64,000 nt of DNA from JBCCMQ01 sp039026235 (GTDB taxonomy: Bacteria; Pseudomonadota; Alphaproteobacteria; Rhodobacterales; Rhodobacteraceae): assembly GCA_039026235.1 (NCBI GenBank), contig JBCCMQ010000004.1, positions 1 to 64,000 on the forward strand. Reading direction: 5' to 3'. Positions 24,658-33,051 of the stretch are shown here, piece after piece. Both the position numbers and the translations under genes were made by a program. Position 1 is the first letter of the stretch. Every line of letters begins with the position of its first letter. Below the pieces are notes generated by a model. The model did not search any database, was not told the DNA's origin, and saw only the letters and a list, made by a program, of their open reading frames with translations.

Positions 24658-25170
24658 ATGCCACCCAGCGCCAACGCTCCATCCGGCTGGTTCGATATCG
24701 AGGATGCGCGCTATTCCGATTTAGGCGCCATGGTTTACCTGAGTGGTCTGACCGAAACGCACCAGAAGCGCACGCTGGCCCAGACGCTTTATACTCTGGA
24801 ACCGCCATGGCGGCTTAACCAATACCATATCTTCCGCCAGGACGGGTTTGCGCGCGGTTTCGTGACATTTGCTGGGCTCTCGGCCGATGCCGAATATAGT
24901 TACGGCGTTCTGCGCCAACCGCTTTCGGACAGGGACTACGCCAGCGGGGCATCGTTCTGGATCGTGGATCTGGTGGCGCCCTTCGGACAGGTCCGCCAGA
25001 TCGTCGATCTGCTAAAGTCCCATATCCCGCATGCCACCGTGCGGACCAATCGGCTGGACAGCGATCTCAAAACACACCGTATCGTCGAATGGTTTCGCGA
25101 TACCGAAGGCGCCATCCGCACCAGAATTCTTAACCCCGCGGACATTCCGGCACCGCAAGTGGGCGACTGA
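24658..25170 (+). CDS. HlyC-like toxin-activating lysine acyltransferase
   Basis: The 170-residue protein belongs to the RTX toxin-activating acyltransferase family (HlyC), which moves a fatty acyl chain from acyl-ACP to internal lysines of a secreted protein before export. Family features seen are LGAMVYLSGLTETHQKRTL, IFRQDGFARGFVTFAGLS, the catalytic-type SGASFWIVDLVAPFGQ and the final MRTLI-like region. The next gene starts 1 base after its stop and encodes a Hint-domain protein, which is the obvious substrate candidate. No RTX nonapeptide protein or type I exporter is next to it. Confidence 0.8.
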   Translation: MPPSANAPSGWFDIEDARYSDLGAMVYLSGLTETHQKRTLAQTLYTLEPPWRLNQYHIFRQDGFARGFVTFAGLSADAEYSYGVLRQPLSDRDYASGASFWIVDLVAPFGQVRQIVDLLKSHIPHATVRTNRLDSDLKTHRIVEWFRDTEGAIRTRILNPADIPAPQVGD

Positions 25171-25171
25171 C

Positions 25172-26152
25172 ATGGTCTCTAATCCCCCTGGCTCACCGAT
25201 CAACATCACCTTTGGCGGCGACACGTCGGGCACAGTATCCGGCTTGCCACCCACCGACGCCACCGGCGATCTTGACGCCTTTACAAACAATCCGCCGGGA
25301 TTCGGGATTGGTGATCCGACGTTTTCGATCTCAAGTGATCCCACGAACGGCGCTGCCTCGGTGGATCCGGACACCGGGGAATGGATCTACACGGTCGACC
25401 CCGCCTTCTTTGCCACGCTGGACAAGGGCGACGTAGCCACCGACACATTCGTCATCGACGTTTCTTTCTTCGTCGCGCAGGGCGTGGATGACGACCTTCC
25501 CACATTCTTTTTTCAGACCGATAGCCAGGCCATTTCAATCTCGATCGAGGGGATTTGCTTTGCCGCGGGCACACCAATTCTGACACCCGACGGCGAAACG
25601 GCCGTTGAAGATCTTTTGCCCGGAGATCTGGTCGTCACAGCCGACCGTGGCCCACAGCCGATACGCCGTGTTGAAGGCGCCGTTGTCCCGCCCGACCGAC
25701 AGGCGCGGTCCGCATCGCTGCTGCCGGTCAAGATCTCGGCCGGTGCCCTTGCGCCGGGCGTTCCGGCGCGGGACCTTGTCGTGTCCCGCCAGCACCGCAT
25801 TCTTCTAGACGGCCCGGCCGCATCCCTTTATTTCGGTGAAAGCGAGGTTCTAGTGGCCGCGATGCACCTGGCGGAACTGCCGGGGATCGAGCTTTTGACA
25901 GAGCCGGTGCAGGGTCTCGAATACTTTCACATCCTTCTGGACCAGCATGAAATCCTGACGGCGGCAGGCGCCCCGGCCGAAAGCCTGTTTCTGGGCGATC
26001 AGGCGTTGCGCGCTCTGGGCTCCGACAGCCTGCAAGAGCTTGCCGAGATTTTTCCCGACCCGCCCGGCGGCAGGGCTGGGGGCTTTGGCACCGCGGCGCG
26101 GAAGATCCTGTCGGGAAAAGAGGCGCGACAGCTGGTCGATGCCATCCTTTAG
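25172..26152 (+). CDS. Hint-domain protein, candidate acylation substrate
   Basis: A 326-residue protein in two parts. Residues 1-120 are an acidic, Asp/Thr-rich beta region of the cadherin/VCBS kind (NGAASVDPDTGEWIYTVDP). Residues 125-270 are a Hedgehog/intein (Hint) domain starting with ICFAAGTPILTPDGETAVEDLLPGDLVVTADRG, with the histidine motif SRQHRILL and EYFHILLDQHEILTAAGAPAESLF. The cysteine at the splice position is present, but the sequence after the Hint domain has no clear C-extein asparagine, so hydrolytic cleavage is more likely than splicing. There is no signal peptide, as expected for a type I secretion substrate. Translation is coupled with the HlyC-like gene. Confidence 0.85.
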   Translation: MVSNPPGSPINITFGGDTSGTVSGLPPTDATGDLDAFTNNPPGFGIGDPTFSISSDPTNGAASVDPDTGEWIYTVDPAFFATLDKGDVATDTFVIDVSFFVAQGVDDDLPTFFFQTDSQAISISIEGICFAAGTPILTPDGETAVEDLLPGDLVVTADRGPQPIRRVEGAVVPPDRQARSASLLPVKISAGALAPGVPARDLVVSRQHRILLDGPAASLYFGESEVLVAAMHLAELPGIELLTEPVQGLEYFHILLDQHEILTAAGAPAESLFLGDQALRALGSDSLQELAEIFPDPPGGRAGGFGTAARKILSGKEARQLVDAIL

Positions 26153-26199
26153 CAAGGAAACCCGATTGCTTGCGCCGGCTGCGGTCTTTAATTCGAAAG

Positions 26200-26535
26200 G
26201 AATCCGCGTTATATCCACTGTGCTCGCAAGAGCTATGGACATAAACGCGCTCGTAATAAGCGGATCGGACCCGGGGGCGGTACCCGGCGGCTCCACCAAA
26301 GCTCCTTCGTTGGGGGACCATGGGGCCGAAATAGGATCGACGAACGTCTAAAGGGGTTAGCATTGTCCCGGTGAGGTACCACCGTTATCGGTCCGAAAAA
26401 GCATAATTGCCAACGACAATCGTGCTCCGGTTGCTCTGGCCGCTTAATGCGGTTCGAGGAATCGAAATCTTAAGCCCTTGCGCCTAGCCGCGTAAGGCGG
26501 GGTTCGCAGGCACCTGGCAACAGAAGCCTGCATTC
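26200..26535 (+). ncRNA. ssrA: tmRNA, circularly permuted two-piece form
   Basis: The gene is permuted: the acceptor piece comes first and ends CGGCTCC-A-CCA (26288-26298), with a T stem CCGGG/CCCGG (26271-26275/26283-26287) and an unusual 7-base loop. After a 23-base intervening segment the coding piece begins GGGGCCGAAATAGGATCGAC at 26322. GGGGCCG pairs with CGGCTCC over 7 positions to form the acceptor stem. The tag frame starts with the resume codon GCC at 26409 and reads ANDNRAPVALAA, stopping at 26447. Pseudoknot-forming GC-rich segments end near 26535. The exact 5' end of the acceptor piece is estimated. Confidence 0.95.
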
Positions 26536-26648
26536 CAAGCGCCTTGACTTTCCCTTGCGCCTTTGGCCTATGGCCGCCATGGGGCAATGGCGACAGCCCC
26601 GTGAGGCGTCAGCCGAAGTCGCATCCACTGACCTCCAGAGGATGGACC

Positions 26649-27461
26649 ATGTCTGCGCCCAACCAAATCACTCCCAAGCAACTGTTGCGCCTGATCGGCA
26701 CGCCCGATTGTCCGCGCCTGATCGATATTCGCACGCCCGAGGATTTTGCCAGTGATCCTTTTCTGATCCCGGCGTCCGAGCGCTTTGACCACACCGATCC
26801 CCAGGCCCTTTCGACAGCGCTGCGGGGCGATCGCACGGTCATTATTTGCCAGAAGGGCAAGAAACTTAGCCAGGGCCTCGCCTCCTTTTTACAAGGCGCC
26901 CAGGTGCCCGCCGAAGTTCTGCAGGGCGGCATGTTTGGCTGGCGCGATCTTGACGGTGCGCCAAGGGTGCCGGCCGCCGCGCTGCCCGCCTCGTTCCAGG
27001 GCGCGACGCTTTGGGTCATGCGCCAACGCCCCAAGATCGACCGTATCGCCTGCCCCTGGCTGATCCGGCGCTTTCTTGATAGATGCGCCCGGTTTCTTTT
27101 CGTCGCGCCGGGCGAAGTGATCGCTGCTGCCGAACACTTCGGTGCGACACCCATCGACGTGCCCGGCGCCGTCCTTTCACACAGAGGCAACCGCTGTAGC
27201 TTTGACGCGATCCTGGAAGACTTTGCGCTTGAGACCGATCCGCTTCGACGGATGGCCGAGGTCATCCGTGCAGCGGACACGAACCGCCACGATCTGCACC
27301 CGGCGGCAGCCGGCCTTCTGGCGATCTCGGTCGGACTGTCGCGCCAATACCGCAACGACCACGAACAGCTGAATGCGGGGTTGGGGCTTTACGACGCGCT
27401 TTACCGCTGGGCACGCGACGGGTTCGAGGAAGGCCACGACTGGTCGGAAGAACGGGTTTAA
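26649..27461 (+). CDS. Rhodanese-ChrB fusion, chromate resistance protein
   Basis: The 270-residue protein joins a rhodanese-like domain (residues 1-110, LIDIRTPEDFASDPFLIP and VIICQKGKKLSQGLASFL with the active cysteine in ICQKGKK) to a ChrB C-terminal domain (residues 120-260: RPKIDRIACPWLIRRFLD, FDAILEDFALETDPLRRMAEVIRAADTNR, HPAAAGLLAISVGLS). ChrB is a chromate-responsive protein found next to ChrA. The ATG at 26649 agrees with the rhodanese start. The chrA gene follows after 3 bases, so it is one operon. Confidence 0.88.
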   Translation: MSAPNQITPKQLLRLIGTPDCPRLIDIRTPEDFASDPFLIPASERFDHTDPQALSTALRGDRTVIICQKGKKLSQGLASFLQGAQVPAEVLQGGMFGWRDLDGAPRVPAAALPASFQGATLWVMRQRPKIDRIACPWLIRRFLDRCARFLFVAPGEVIAAAEHFGATPIDVPGAVLSHRGNRCSFDAILEDFALETDPLRRMAEVIRAADTNRHDLHPAAAGLLAISVGLSRQYRNDHEQLNAGLGLYDALYRWARDGFEEGHDWSEERV

Positions 27462-27464
27462 GAC

Positions 27465-28724
27465 ATGCCCGTAACCTACCGTGATTTATTCATAACCTTT
27501 GGTCGTATCGGGCTTCTGAGCTTTGGCGGTCCAGCGGCCCAGATCGCACTCATGCAGGAAGAACTTGTGGTCAAGAAACGCTGGCTCGATACCGACACGT
27601 TCCTGCGTGCCCTGTCGTTCTGCATGCTTCTGCCAGGGCCAGAAGCGATGCAGCTTGCCACCTATGCGGGCTGGCGGTTGCGCGGGATCTGGGGCGGGCT
27701 TTTGGCCGGAGGTCTCTTTGTACTGCCCGGGGCCGGGATCATTTTCGCCTTGGCCGCGCTTTACCTTAGATACGGCACACTGCCGCTGGTACAGGCGGCC
27801 TTTCTTGGCATTCAGGCCACCGTAATTGTGGTCGTTGTGCAGGCGCTGCTCAGGTTGTCGCAGAAAGCACTTGGCGGATTACCGGATTGGGCGGTCGCAG
27901 CGATGTCTTTCCTTGGCATCTTTGTCGTGGGTCTGGCCTTTCCGGTGATCCTGATCCTTGCCGCGGCCTTTGGAGCGGCCCGTGCGAGCGCGCATCAAAG
28001 CAATGTCGCGCCAGCGCCTTTGACACCGACCCGCCCGCTCGTTCTTTTTTTCTGGCTGGTAGCATGGCTTGCTCCGATCCCGGTCTTTTGGCTGTCCGGG
28101 GCTGATTTCCTGTTCGATGTTGCCATGCTTTTCGCGAAGCTGGCCGTTGTGACCTTCGGCGGCGCCTATTCGGTCTTGGCCTATATGACCCAGCAGGTGG
28201 TCAGTGACTTTGGCTGGCTAAGTACCGACCAGATGATCGATGCGCTTGGTCTGGCCGAGACCACGCCCGGCCCGCTGATACTCGTGTCACAGTTTGTCGG
28301 CACGGTTGCTGGCGCCGCGGAAGGCGGCCCGTGGCTTGGCTTTCTGGCCGGGTTTGTGACGCTTTGGGTGACCTTTGTGCCTTGTTTTCTTTGGATTTTC
28401 GCAGGCGCTCCGTATCTGGAGCGGCTGACGTCGAATGCCAGGCTCGCGGCGGCACTGAAGGGGATTACGGCGGCGGTTGTGGGCGTGATCTTGAATCTCT
28501 CAATCTGGTTCGCTTTGCATGTCCTCTTTGATGAACTGCGCTATGCCGCCTTCATCTGGGCAGAGCTTCCGGTGCCGGTGATCTCGACAATCAACTGGCA
28601 TGCATGCGCGCTGCTTGCCGCCGCAGCCTTTCTGCTTTTGGTCCGAAAGGTACCGCTTCCTGCCACCCTTTTGATTACCGCAGCACTGGGTGTTCTGCTG
28701 AATCTCATGGCCCCTGGGGCATGA
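27465..28724 (+). CDS. chrA: Chromate transporter ChrA
   Basis: A 419-residue inner-membrane protein of the CHR family that expels chromate. It is built from two homologous halves: FGRIGLLSFGGPAAQIALMQ at the start and LFAKLAVVTFGGAYSVLAYMTQQ at residue 230. Each half carries the family pattern with PGPEAMQLATYAG or TTPGPLILVSQFVG. About ten membrane segments are visible. It is translated directly after the ChrB-like gene. Confidence 0.93.
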   Translation: MPVTYRDLFITFGRIGLLSFGGPAAQIALMQEELVVKKRWLDTDTFLRALSFCMLLPGPEAMQLATYAGWRLRGIWGGLLAGGLFVLPGAGIIFALAALYLRYGTLPLVQAAFLGIQATVIVVVVQALLRLSQKALGGLPDWAVAAMSFLGIFVVGLAFPVILILAAAFGAARASAHQSNVAPAPLTPTRPLVLFFWLVAWLAPIPVFWLSGADFLFDVAMLFAKLAVVTFGGAYSVLAYMTQQVVSDFGWLSTDQMIDALGLAETTPGPLILVSQFVGTVAGAAEGGPWLGFLAGFVTLWVTFVPCFLWIFAGAPYLERLTSNARLAAALKGITAAVVGVILNLSIWFALHVLFDELRYAAFIWAELPVPVISTINWHACALLAAAAFLLLVRKVPLPATLLITAALGVLLNLMAPGA

Positions 28725-28792
28725 GCGCGCGAGCTATCTTTCGTTTCGGTCAGAATCCCCTATGGTGCAAGTATCGGCAAAAAGGCCGCGGG

Positions 28793-29266
28793 ATGACGGA
28801 TTCAATCGACTACGGAAATCTGATGCACCGCGCGATGCGCGGCTTGATTAACAACGTGCTGGAACAGGTCGCCGCCGAGGGGCTTCCGGGCGCGCACCAT
28901 TTCTTCATCACGTTCGACACGCGTCACCCCGATGTCGAAATTGCCCCGTGGCTTGCCGAACGCTATCCGGAAGAAATGACGGTCGTGATGCAGCACTGGT
29001 ACGACGATCTTGTCGTCACCGAAGATGGCTTTGGCGTGACGCTGAATTTTGGTGATGCGCCCGAGCGATTGAATATCCCATACGACGCGCTTCTGACCTT
29101 CGTAGATCCGTCAGTCGAATTTGGCCTGCGCTTTGAGATGGCAGGAAACGATGATGACGACGACAACGGCGATAGCGACGAAGGTGGACTAAAAGAGGCG
29201 CCCATGGCCGAAGACGCCGAACCGGGCGACGGTGAAGTGGTCAGTCTGGACAAGTTTCGCCGCTGA
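28793..29266 (+). CDS. sspB: SspB-type adaptor for ClpXP
   Basis: A 157-residue protein of the alphaproteobacterial SspB family that delivers ssrA-tagged proteins to ClpXP. The domain covers residues 1-115 (GNLMHRAMRGLINNVL, HHFFITFDTRHPDVEIAPWLAERYPEEMTVVMQHWYDDL, FGVTLNFGDAPERLNIPYDALLTFVDPSVEFGL). A long acidic linker with Asp runs follows, and the last residues VVSLDKFRR are the conserved tail that docks on ClpX. The start at 28793 gives this exact layout. It lies 2.3 kb from ssrA, whose tag it should recognise. Confidence 0.93.
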   Translation: MTDSIDYGNLMHRAMRGLINNVLEQVAAEGLPGAHHFFITFDTRHPDVEIAPWLAERYPEEMTVVMQHWYDDLVVTEDGFGVTLNFGDAPERLNIPYDALLTFVDPSVEFGLRFEMAGNDDDDDNGDSDEGGLKEAPMAEDAEPGDGEVVSLDKFRR

Positions 29267-29336
29267 TACCCAAAGGCGCCCAAGAGCCGCCATATTTCTA
29301 TGCGTTCTGGCGCCTGTCGGAACACAGGCCAGAACC

Positions 29337-29915
29337 ATGCTGATCAAATCCCTCAGGCTAAAGTCGCCTTCGCAGGCGCGCCACGCCGCCGAAGCCTGGC
29401 TGCCCATCGCGCTTTCGACCCCCGATGCCGAGGCCGCCTTTGCAGCACCCCTTGGCAGGCGCATGGCCACACTGGGCATCGGTCAGGTCACAGGCACCAA
29501 ACCGCGCGCCGGAGATGCCGGCGCGGGCATTTCGCTCGATCTGATGCTGGCCAGCAACCACGAGCGCATTCTGACCACCATTGCGCGCCACCTGGAAGAC
29601 CTTGATGCCCCGGTGGGATCTTCCGTGGGCTTTGCCGGATCCACGGGTCGCGTGAACTTCGGCCGTGCCGAAGCGCTTGGCCTTTTTCTGGGATCGGTGG
29701 ACGACACAGCGCGCCTTGATGTGCTGGAAGCCTGCGTTGACGCCCTAGATGCGGCGGGCCGCTATCACGGATCCATCCGCAAGGGGCACGATCAGGTGCT
29801 GGTGTTCACCGGCGACAACTTCAATGCGATGGTCAATGCACTGCGCTTTGTCATTGCCAGCCATCCCGCGTGCCCCGAAGCGTTCACGCGCCGTCTGTCC
29901 GACTGGCCAGGCTAG
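29337..29915 (+). CDS. Hypothetical protein, 192 aa
   Basis: A soluble protein of 192 residues with alternating helices and strands and no signal peptide or membrane segment. Notable stretches are LDLMLASNHERILTTIARHLEDLDAPVG, GSTGRVNFGRAEALGLFLG and HGSIRKGHDQVLVFTGDNFNAMVNALRF. I do not recognise a family. The gene follows sspB in the same direction and faces the cytochrome gene. The coding pattern and GC-rich third positions support it as real. Confidence 0.7.
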   Translation: MLIKSLRLKSPSQARHAAEAWLPIALSTPDAEAAFAAPLGRRMATLGIGQVTGTKPRAGDAGAGISLDLMLASNHERILTTIARHLEDLDAPVGSSVGFAGSTGRVNFGRAEALGLFLGSVDDTARLDVLEACVDALDAAGRYHGSIRKGHDQVLVFTGDNFNAMVNALRFVIASHPACPEAFTRRLSDWPG

Positions 29916-29927
29916 CCGGGCAGCCGC

Positions 29928-30368
29928 CTATTCGCGGTAGGTCCGATGGCACGTTCTGCAGCCCGCGCCGATTTGCGGCAGAACGGCCCGCAGATCGTCA
30001 ATCGTTTCCACTTCCCTGGCCGCCCGCGCGGCAGCGGTCTCAAGCGCAATCAGTTGCGCTTCGAAATCATCGAAGTTTTGCCAGATCGCCGGTCGGGCCT
30101 CGGACACCGGATCGGTCTCGTGCAGCCGGAACAACGCTGGCGCCTGCCCGGCGCTTTCGGCAATCGATGATGCGGCGTCGCGCGCCGCCTGCGCCTCGAA
30201 CGGCGTGGCACCATTGGCCATACGGCCAAGCGCCTTGGTATTGGCACCAATTGTCATCATTGCATGCATACGCGCCTTGACCGCCGGATTCTTGACGCCC
30301 TCGTGGGCAAAGGCCCCGGCACCGATACCGGTGATCAGGCAGCTCAGCAGCAGTTCCTTGCAACGCAT
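29928..30368 (-). CDS. Cytochrome c' / c-556 family protein
   Basis: A periplasmic monoheme cytochrome of 146 residues. Residues 1-21 are a signal peptide (LLLSCLITGIGAGAFA). The four-helix part begins MHAMMTIGANTKALGRM, with a methionine that could be the sixth ligand as in c-556, and the heme site CRTCH is at the C terminus, where this family has it. The ATG at 30368 starts the signal peptide. It converges with the gene at 29337. The electron partner is not evident from the neighbours. Confidence 0.88.
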   Translation of the reverse strand: MRCKELLLSCLITGIGAGAFAHEGVKNPAVKARMHAMMTIGANTKALGRMANGATPFEAQAARDAASSIAESAGQAPALFRLHETDPVSEARPAIWQNFDDFEAQLIALETAAARAAREVETIDDLRAVLPQIGAGCRTCHRTYRE

Positions 30369-30440
30369 CGGCGCCTCCGTCCGTTTCACGGCAAGTCTAG
30401 AGCGAAACGCATTCCCCGCCAAACCGACAGTTACTGCTTT

Positions 30441-31358
30441 TCAGCCTGCCGCAGGCTGATCCCTAGTTTCACCCAGAAACATATCGCGCCGGGCCTTGAT
30501 CTCAGCGGCCAGATGATCAACGAAAAGGCGCACGCGGCGCGTACTAGCCAGATCGCTGTGAAGCAGGATGAATATCGACCTATCCGGCGTCGCCACGGTT
30601 CCGGGCACGCGCATAAGGCGCGGGTTGCCATGGGCGGCGAAACAGGGCAGCGGGGCCATTCCCATGCCGGCCATCACCATTTCGGCAACCATGACACCTT
30701 CGCGGGCTCCGTGGCGTATCTTTGCCTTGGGAAACGGGCTTTCGAGGACCCATTTCGGCGGATCGTCCTCTTCGCGCCATCCGACCCAGGACAGCCCCTC
30801 TCCGTCCGGGCCGCGGCTGTCCCAAAGGCGGTCCAGATAGTCCGGGCTGGCATAGATCGCCTTCGAATAGGTCAGAACCTTCCGCCCTGTAACAGCGCCT
30901 GACACCTCGTATGCGACGCGCAGGCCGACCTCTGCCTCGGATCTGGTCAGGTCCTCGGAACGATTGGTTACCGTAATGTCTACGTCAATGCCCGGGTGCC
31001 GGTCATGGAAGGACGCCAGCATGCCCGGCAGGATCATGAAGGCGAGGCTGGGTGAGACCGAAAGGTGCACCCGTCCCTCTGGCGCCTGGGCCAGCCCGCT
31101 GACGCGCCGCTCTGCGGCCACAACGGCGGCCTCTGCCGCCTCGGCCGCGGGCAGCACAGCCGCGCCTTCCTCGGTCAGCCGCAGACCCGTCCGGCTTCGC
31201 TCGAAAAGCGCGACGCCGTAGTGCGTTTCGAGGCTACGCAGGTGCCGGTCCACCGTGGCATGGGTCGCGCCGGTCGCCTCAGCGGCAACCCGCAGGCTGC
31301 CGCCCCGTGCGACGGCCAGAAAATACGGCATATCGGCCCAGCAGGGCAGTTGGGACAT
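30441..31358 (-). CDS. LysR family transcriptional regulator
   Basis: The 305-residue protein has the N-terminal LysR helix-turn-helix (FLAVARGGSLRVAAEATGATHATVDRHLRSLETHYGVALFERSRTGLRLT) and a substrate-binding effector domain after residue 90. It is divergent from the dehalogenase gene, with 107 bases between the starts, so that gene (and the SRPBCC gene behind it) is the probable target. The ligand cannot be told. Confidence 0.9.
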   Translation of the reverse strand: MSQLPCWADMPYFLAVARGGSLRVAAEATGATHATVDRHLRSLETHYGVALFERSRTGLRLTEEGAAVLPAAEAAEAAVVAAERRVSGLAQAPEGRVHLSVSPSLAFMILPGMLASFHDRHPGIDVDITVTNRSEDLTRSEAEVGLRVAYEVSGAVTGRKVLTYSKAIYASPDYLDRLWDSRGPDGEGLSWVGWREEDDPPKWVLESPFPKAKIRHGAREGVMVAEMVMAGMGMAPLPCFAAHGNPRLMRVPGTVATPDRSIFILLHSDLASTRRVRLFVDHLAAEIKARRDMFLGETRDQPAAG

Positions 31359-31465
31359 GGCGCCACTCCGGTGTAACGATATCTAGCCGCACCGTCACAC
31401 TTAAGGGGCTTCAATGCAAATTCCGTGACACCCATCTTCAGCCTGCCAACAACAGGGAGAGACCG

Positions 31466-32425
31466 ATGGACCGACGCACCGTACTCAAGTCCGCCGCCGC
31501 AGCAGCCGCACTTTCGATACCGGGCCGCGATGCAGGCGCCACGGCCCAGAACACGGCCGACTTCCCCTATGCCAAGAGGCAGCGGGACATTCTTGGACAT
31601 TCCATGGCCTATGTGGATGAGGGCGCGGGCGCGCCGGTGGTGTTTTTGCACGGCAACCCCACATCGTCTTATCTCTGGCGCAATGTTCTGCCCGCCGCCC
31701 GCGGTTTTCGGGCCATTGCGCCTGACCTGATCGGCATGGGCGACAGTGCCCAGCCCGATCTGAGCTATCGTTACGCGGACCACGCCGCCCATCTGCACGG
31801 ACTTCTCGATGCCCTGGATCTGCGCGAGGTCACGCTTGTTCTGCATGACTGGGGCAGTGCCCTGGGCTTTGACTGGGCACAGGCAAATCCCGACCGGCTC
31901 AAGGCCGTGGCCTTCATGGAAGCGATCGTTCCGCCGGCGCTGCCCTACCCGTCTTATGCGGCAATGGGCCCCTTCGAAGAACTGTTCCGCGGTCTGCGCG
32001 CGGAAGGAACCGGAGAGGCGCTTGTGTTGCAGCAGAATTTCTTTGTCGAAGAAATCCTCGGCAAGATGGGGGTTCTGAAGCCGTTACCGGCCGAGGTTCT
32101 GGCCCATTACAGGGCGCCCTACGGCACCAGCGAAAGCCGTCGACCCACGCTGCAGTGGCCGCGCGAAACCCCGGTGGCGGGCAATCCGGCAGATGTCGAG
32201 GCGGTGGTGCGCCGCTATTCGGCGTGGCTCATTGAAACGGACGTGCCCAAGCTCTTGCTTCACGCCACCCCCGGCGCGCTTATTCCGCCCGATGCCGCGG
32301 CCTGGCTGAAAGACCATCTGCCTAATCTGACTGCCGTCGATCTTGGACCGGGCGTGCACTTTCTACAAGAAGACAGCCCGATCCAGATCCGTGACGCGCT
32401 CGCCCAATGGCTTCAAACACTTTGA
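31466..32425 (+). CDS. Haloalkane dehalogenase-like alpha/beta hydrolase with Tat-type leader
   Basis: The 319-residue protein begins MDRRTVLKSAAAAAALSIPG, a Tat-like leader with RR before a hydrophobic stretch, so it is likely exported folded. The hydrolase part shows the oxyanion segment HGNPTSSYLWRN, the nucleophile aspartate in VLHDWGSALGFDWA (D rather than S, as in haloalkane dehalogenases) and a histidine in LGPGVHFLQEDSP. A good ribosome binding site, AGGGAGAGA, precedes the ATG. Divergent LysR control is likely. The nucleophile and the cap region support a dehalogenase, but the substrate is unknown. Confidence 0.82.
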   Translation: MDRRTVLKSAAAAAALSIPGRDAGATAQNTADFPYAKRQRDILGHSMAYVDEGAGAPVVFLHGNPTSSYLWRNVLPAARGFRAIAPDLIGMGDSAQPDLSYRYADHAAHLHGLLDALDLREVTLVLHDWGSALGFDWAQANPDRLKAVAFMEAIVPPALPYPSYAAMGPFEELFRGLRAEGTGEALVLQQNFFVEEILGKMGVLKPLPAEVLAHYRAPYGTSESRRPTLQWPRETPVAGNPADVEAVVRRYSAWLIETDVPKLLLHATPGALIPPDAAAWLKDHLPNLTAVDLGPGVHFLQEDSPIQIRDALAQWLQTL

Positions 32426-32436
32426 AAGGACCACCC

Positions 32437-32904
32437 ATGCCGCAAGTTCATCTGACCCGAATTGTCGAAGCGCCTGTTTTTGCCGTCTGGGATGCGTGGG
32501 ACGATTATATGAACATCGACCGCTATAATCCGAACATCTCGCGATCGTTCGCCATTGGCGACGGTGCCGACACTGGCCTTGGGGCGACCCGGCAGTGCGA
32601 TCTGATTGACGGCAAGAACTATATCCAGGAACGCATCGTGGATTACGTGCCGCAATCGCATATGGGCATCGACATCTTCAACGGCACCATGCCTCTCAAA
32701 TCGGCCCGCGCCGATATCCGCATGCGCGATCTGGGACAAGGCCGGACCGAGCTGACCTTTACCATGACCTTCGTGCCCAAAATGGGCATCTTGGGGCGTC
32801 TTATGGTGCCGATGATGAAAAGCCAGTTCAGCAAGCTTCTGGGCGAACTGGTCGACGCCAACAAGGTCTTTGTCGAAACAGGGCGCGAGGTCGCGCGCGG
32901 CTGA
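32437..32904 (+). CDS. SRPBCC (START-like) family protein
   Basis: A 155-residue protein of the polyketide cyclase/START-like superfamily: IVEAPVFAVWDAWDDYMNIDRYNPNI at the start, a ligand pocket of beta strands, and a C-terminal amphipathic helix (KSQFSKLLGELVDANKVFVE). Such proteins bind hydrophobic ligands. AAAGGA precedes the ATG at 32437, which lies 12 bases after the dehalogenase stop, so the two genes form one operon. Confidence 0.85.
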   Translation: MPQVHLTRIVEAPVFAVWDAWDDYMNIDRYNPNISRSFAIGDGADTGLGATRQCDLIDGKNYIQERIVDYVPQSHMGIDIFNGTMPLKSARADIRMRDLGQGRTELTFTMTFVPKMGILGRLMVPMMKSQFSKLLGELVDANKVFVETGREVARG

Positions 32905-33051
32905 ACGGCCGCTGGGCAAGCCCCCACGGCCAGCAATCCGGCGATGCCGGCCCCGAGCGGCCTGGCATCTCCGGTTTGCTTTTCCAGTCCGATTGATCCC
33001 CCTGCCCTGCGGCGCTAAACGGTGCACAACTGCACACCGGAGGAGCGCCCG

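Noticed and set aside
25550..26150. Intein in the Hint-domain protein
   Set aside because: There is no host protein split around it and no clear asparagine followed by Ser, Thr or Cys at the end; a secreted Hint protein fits better.
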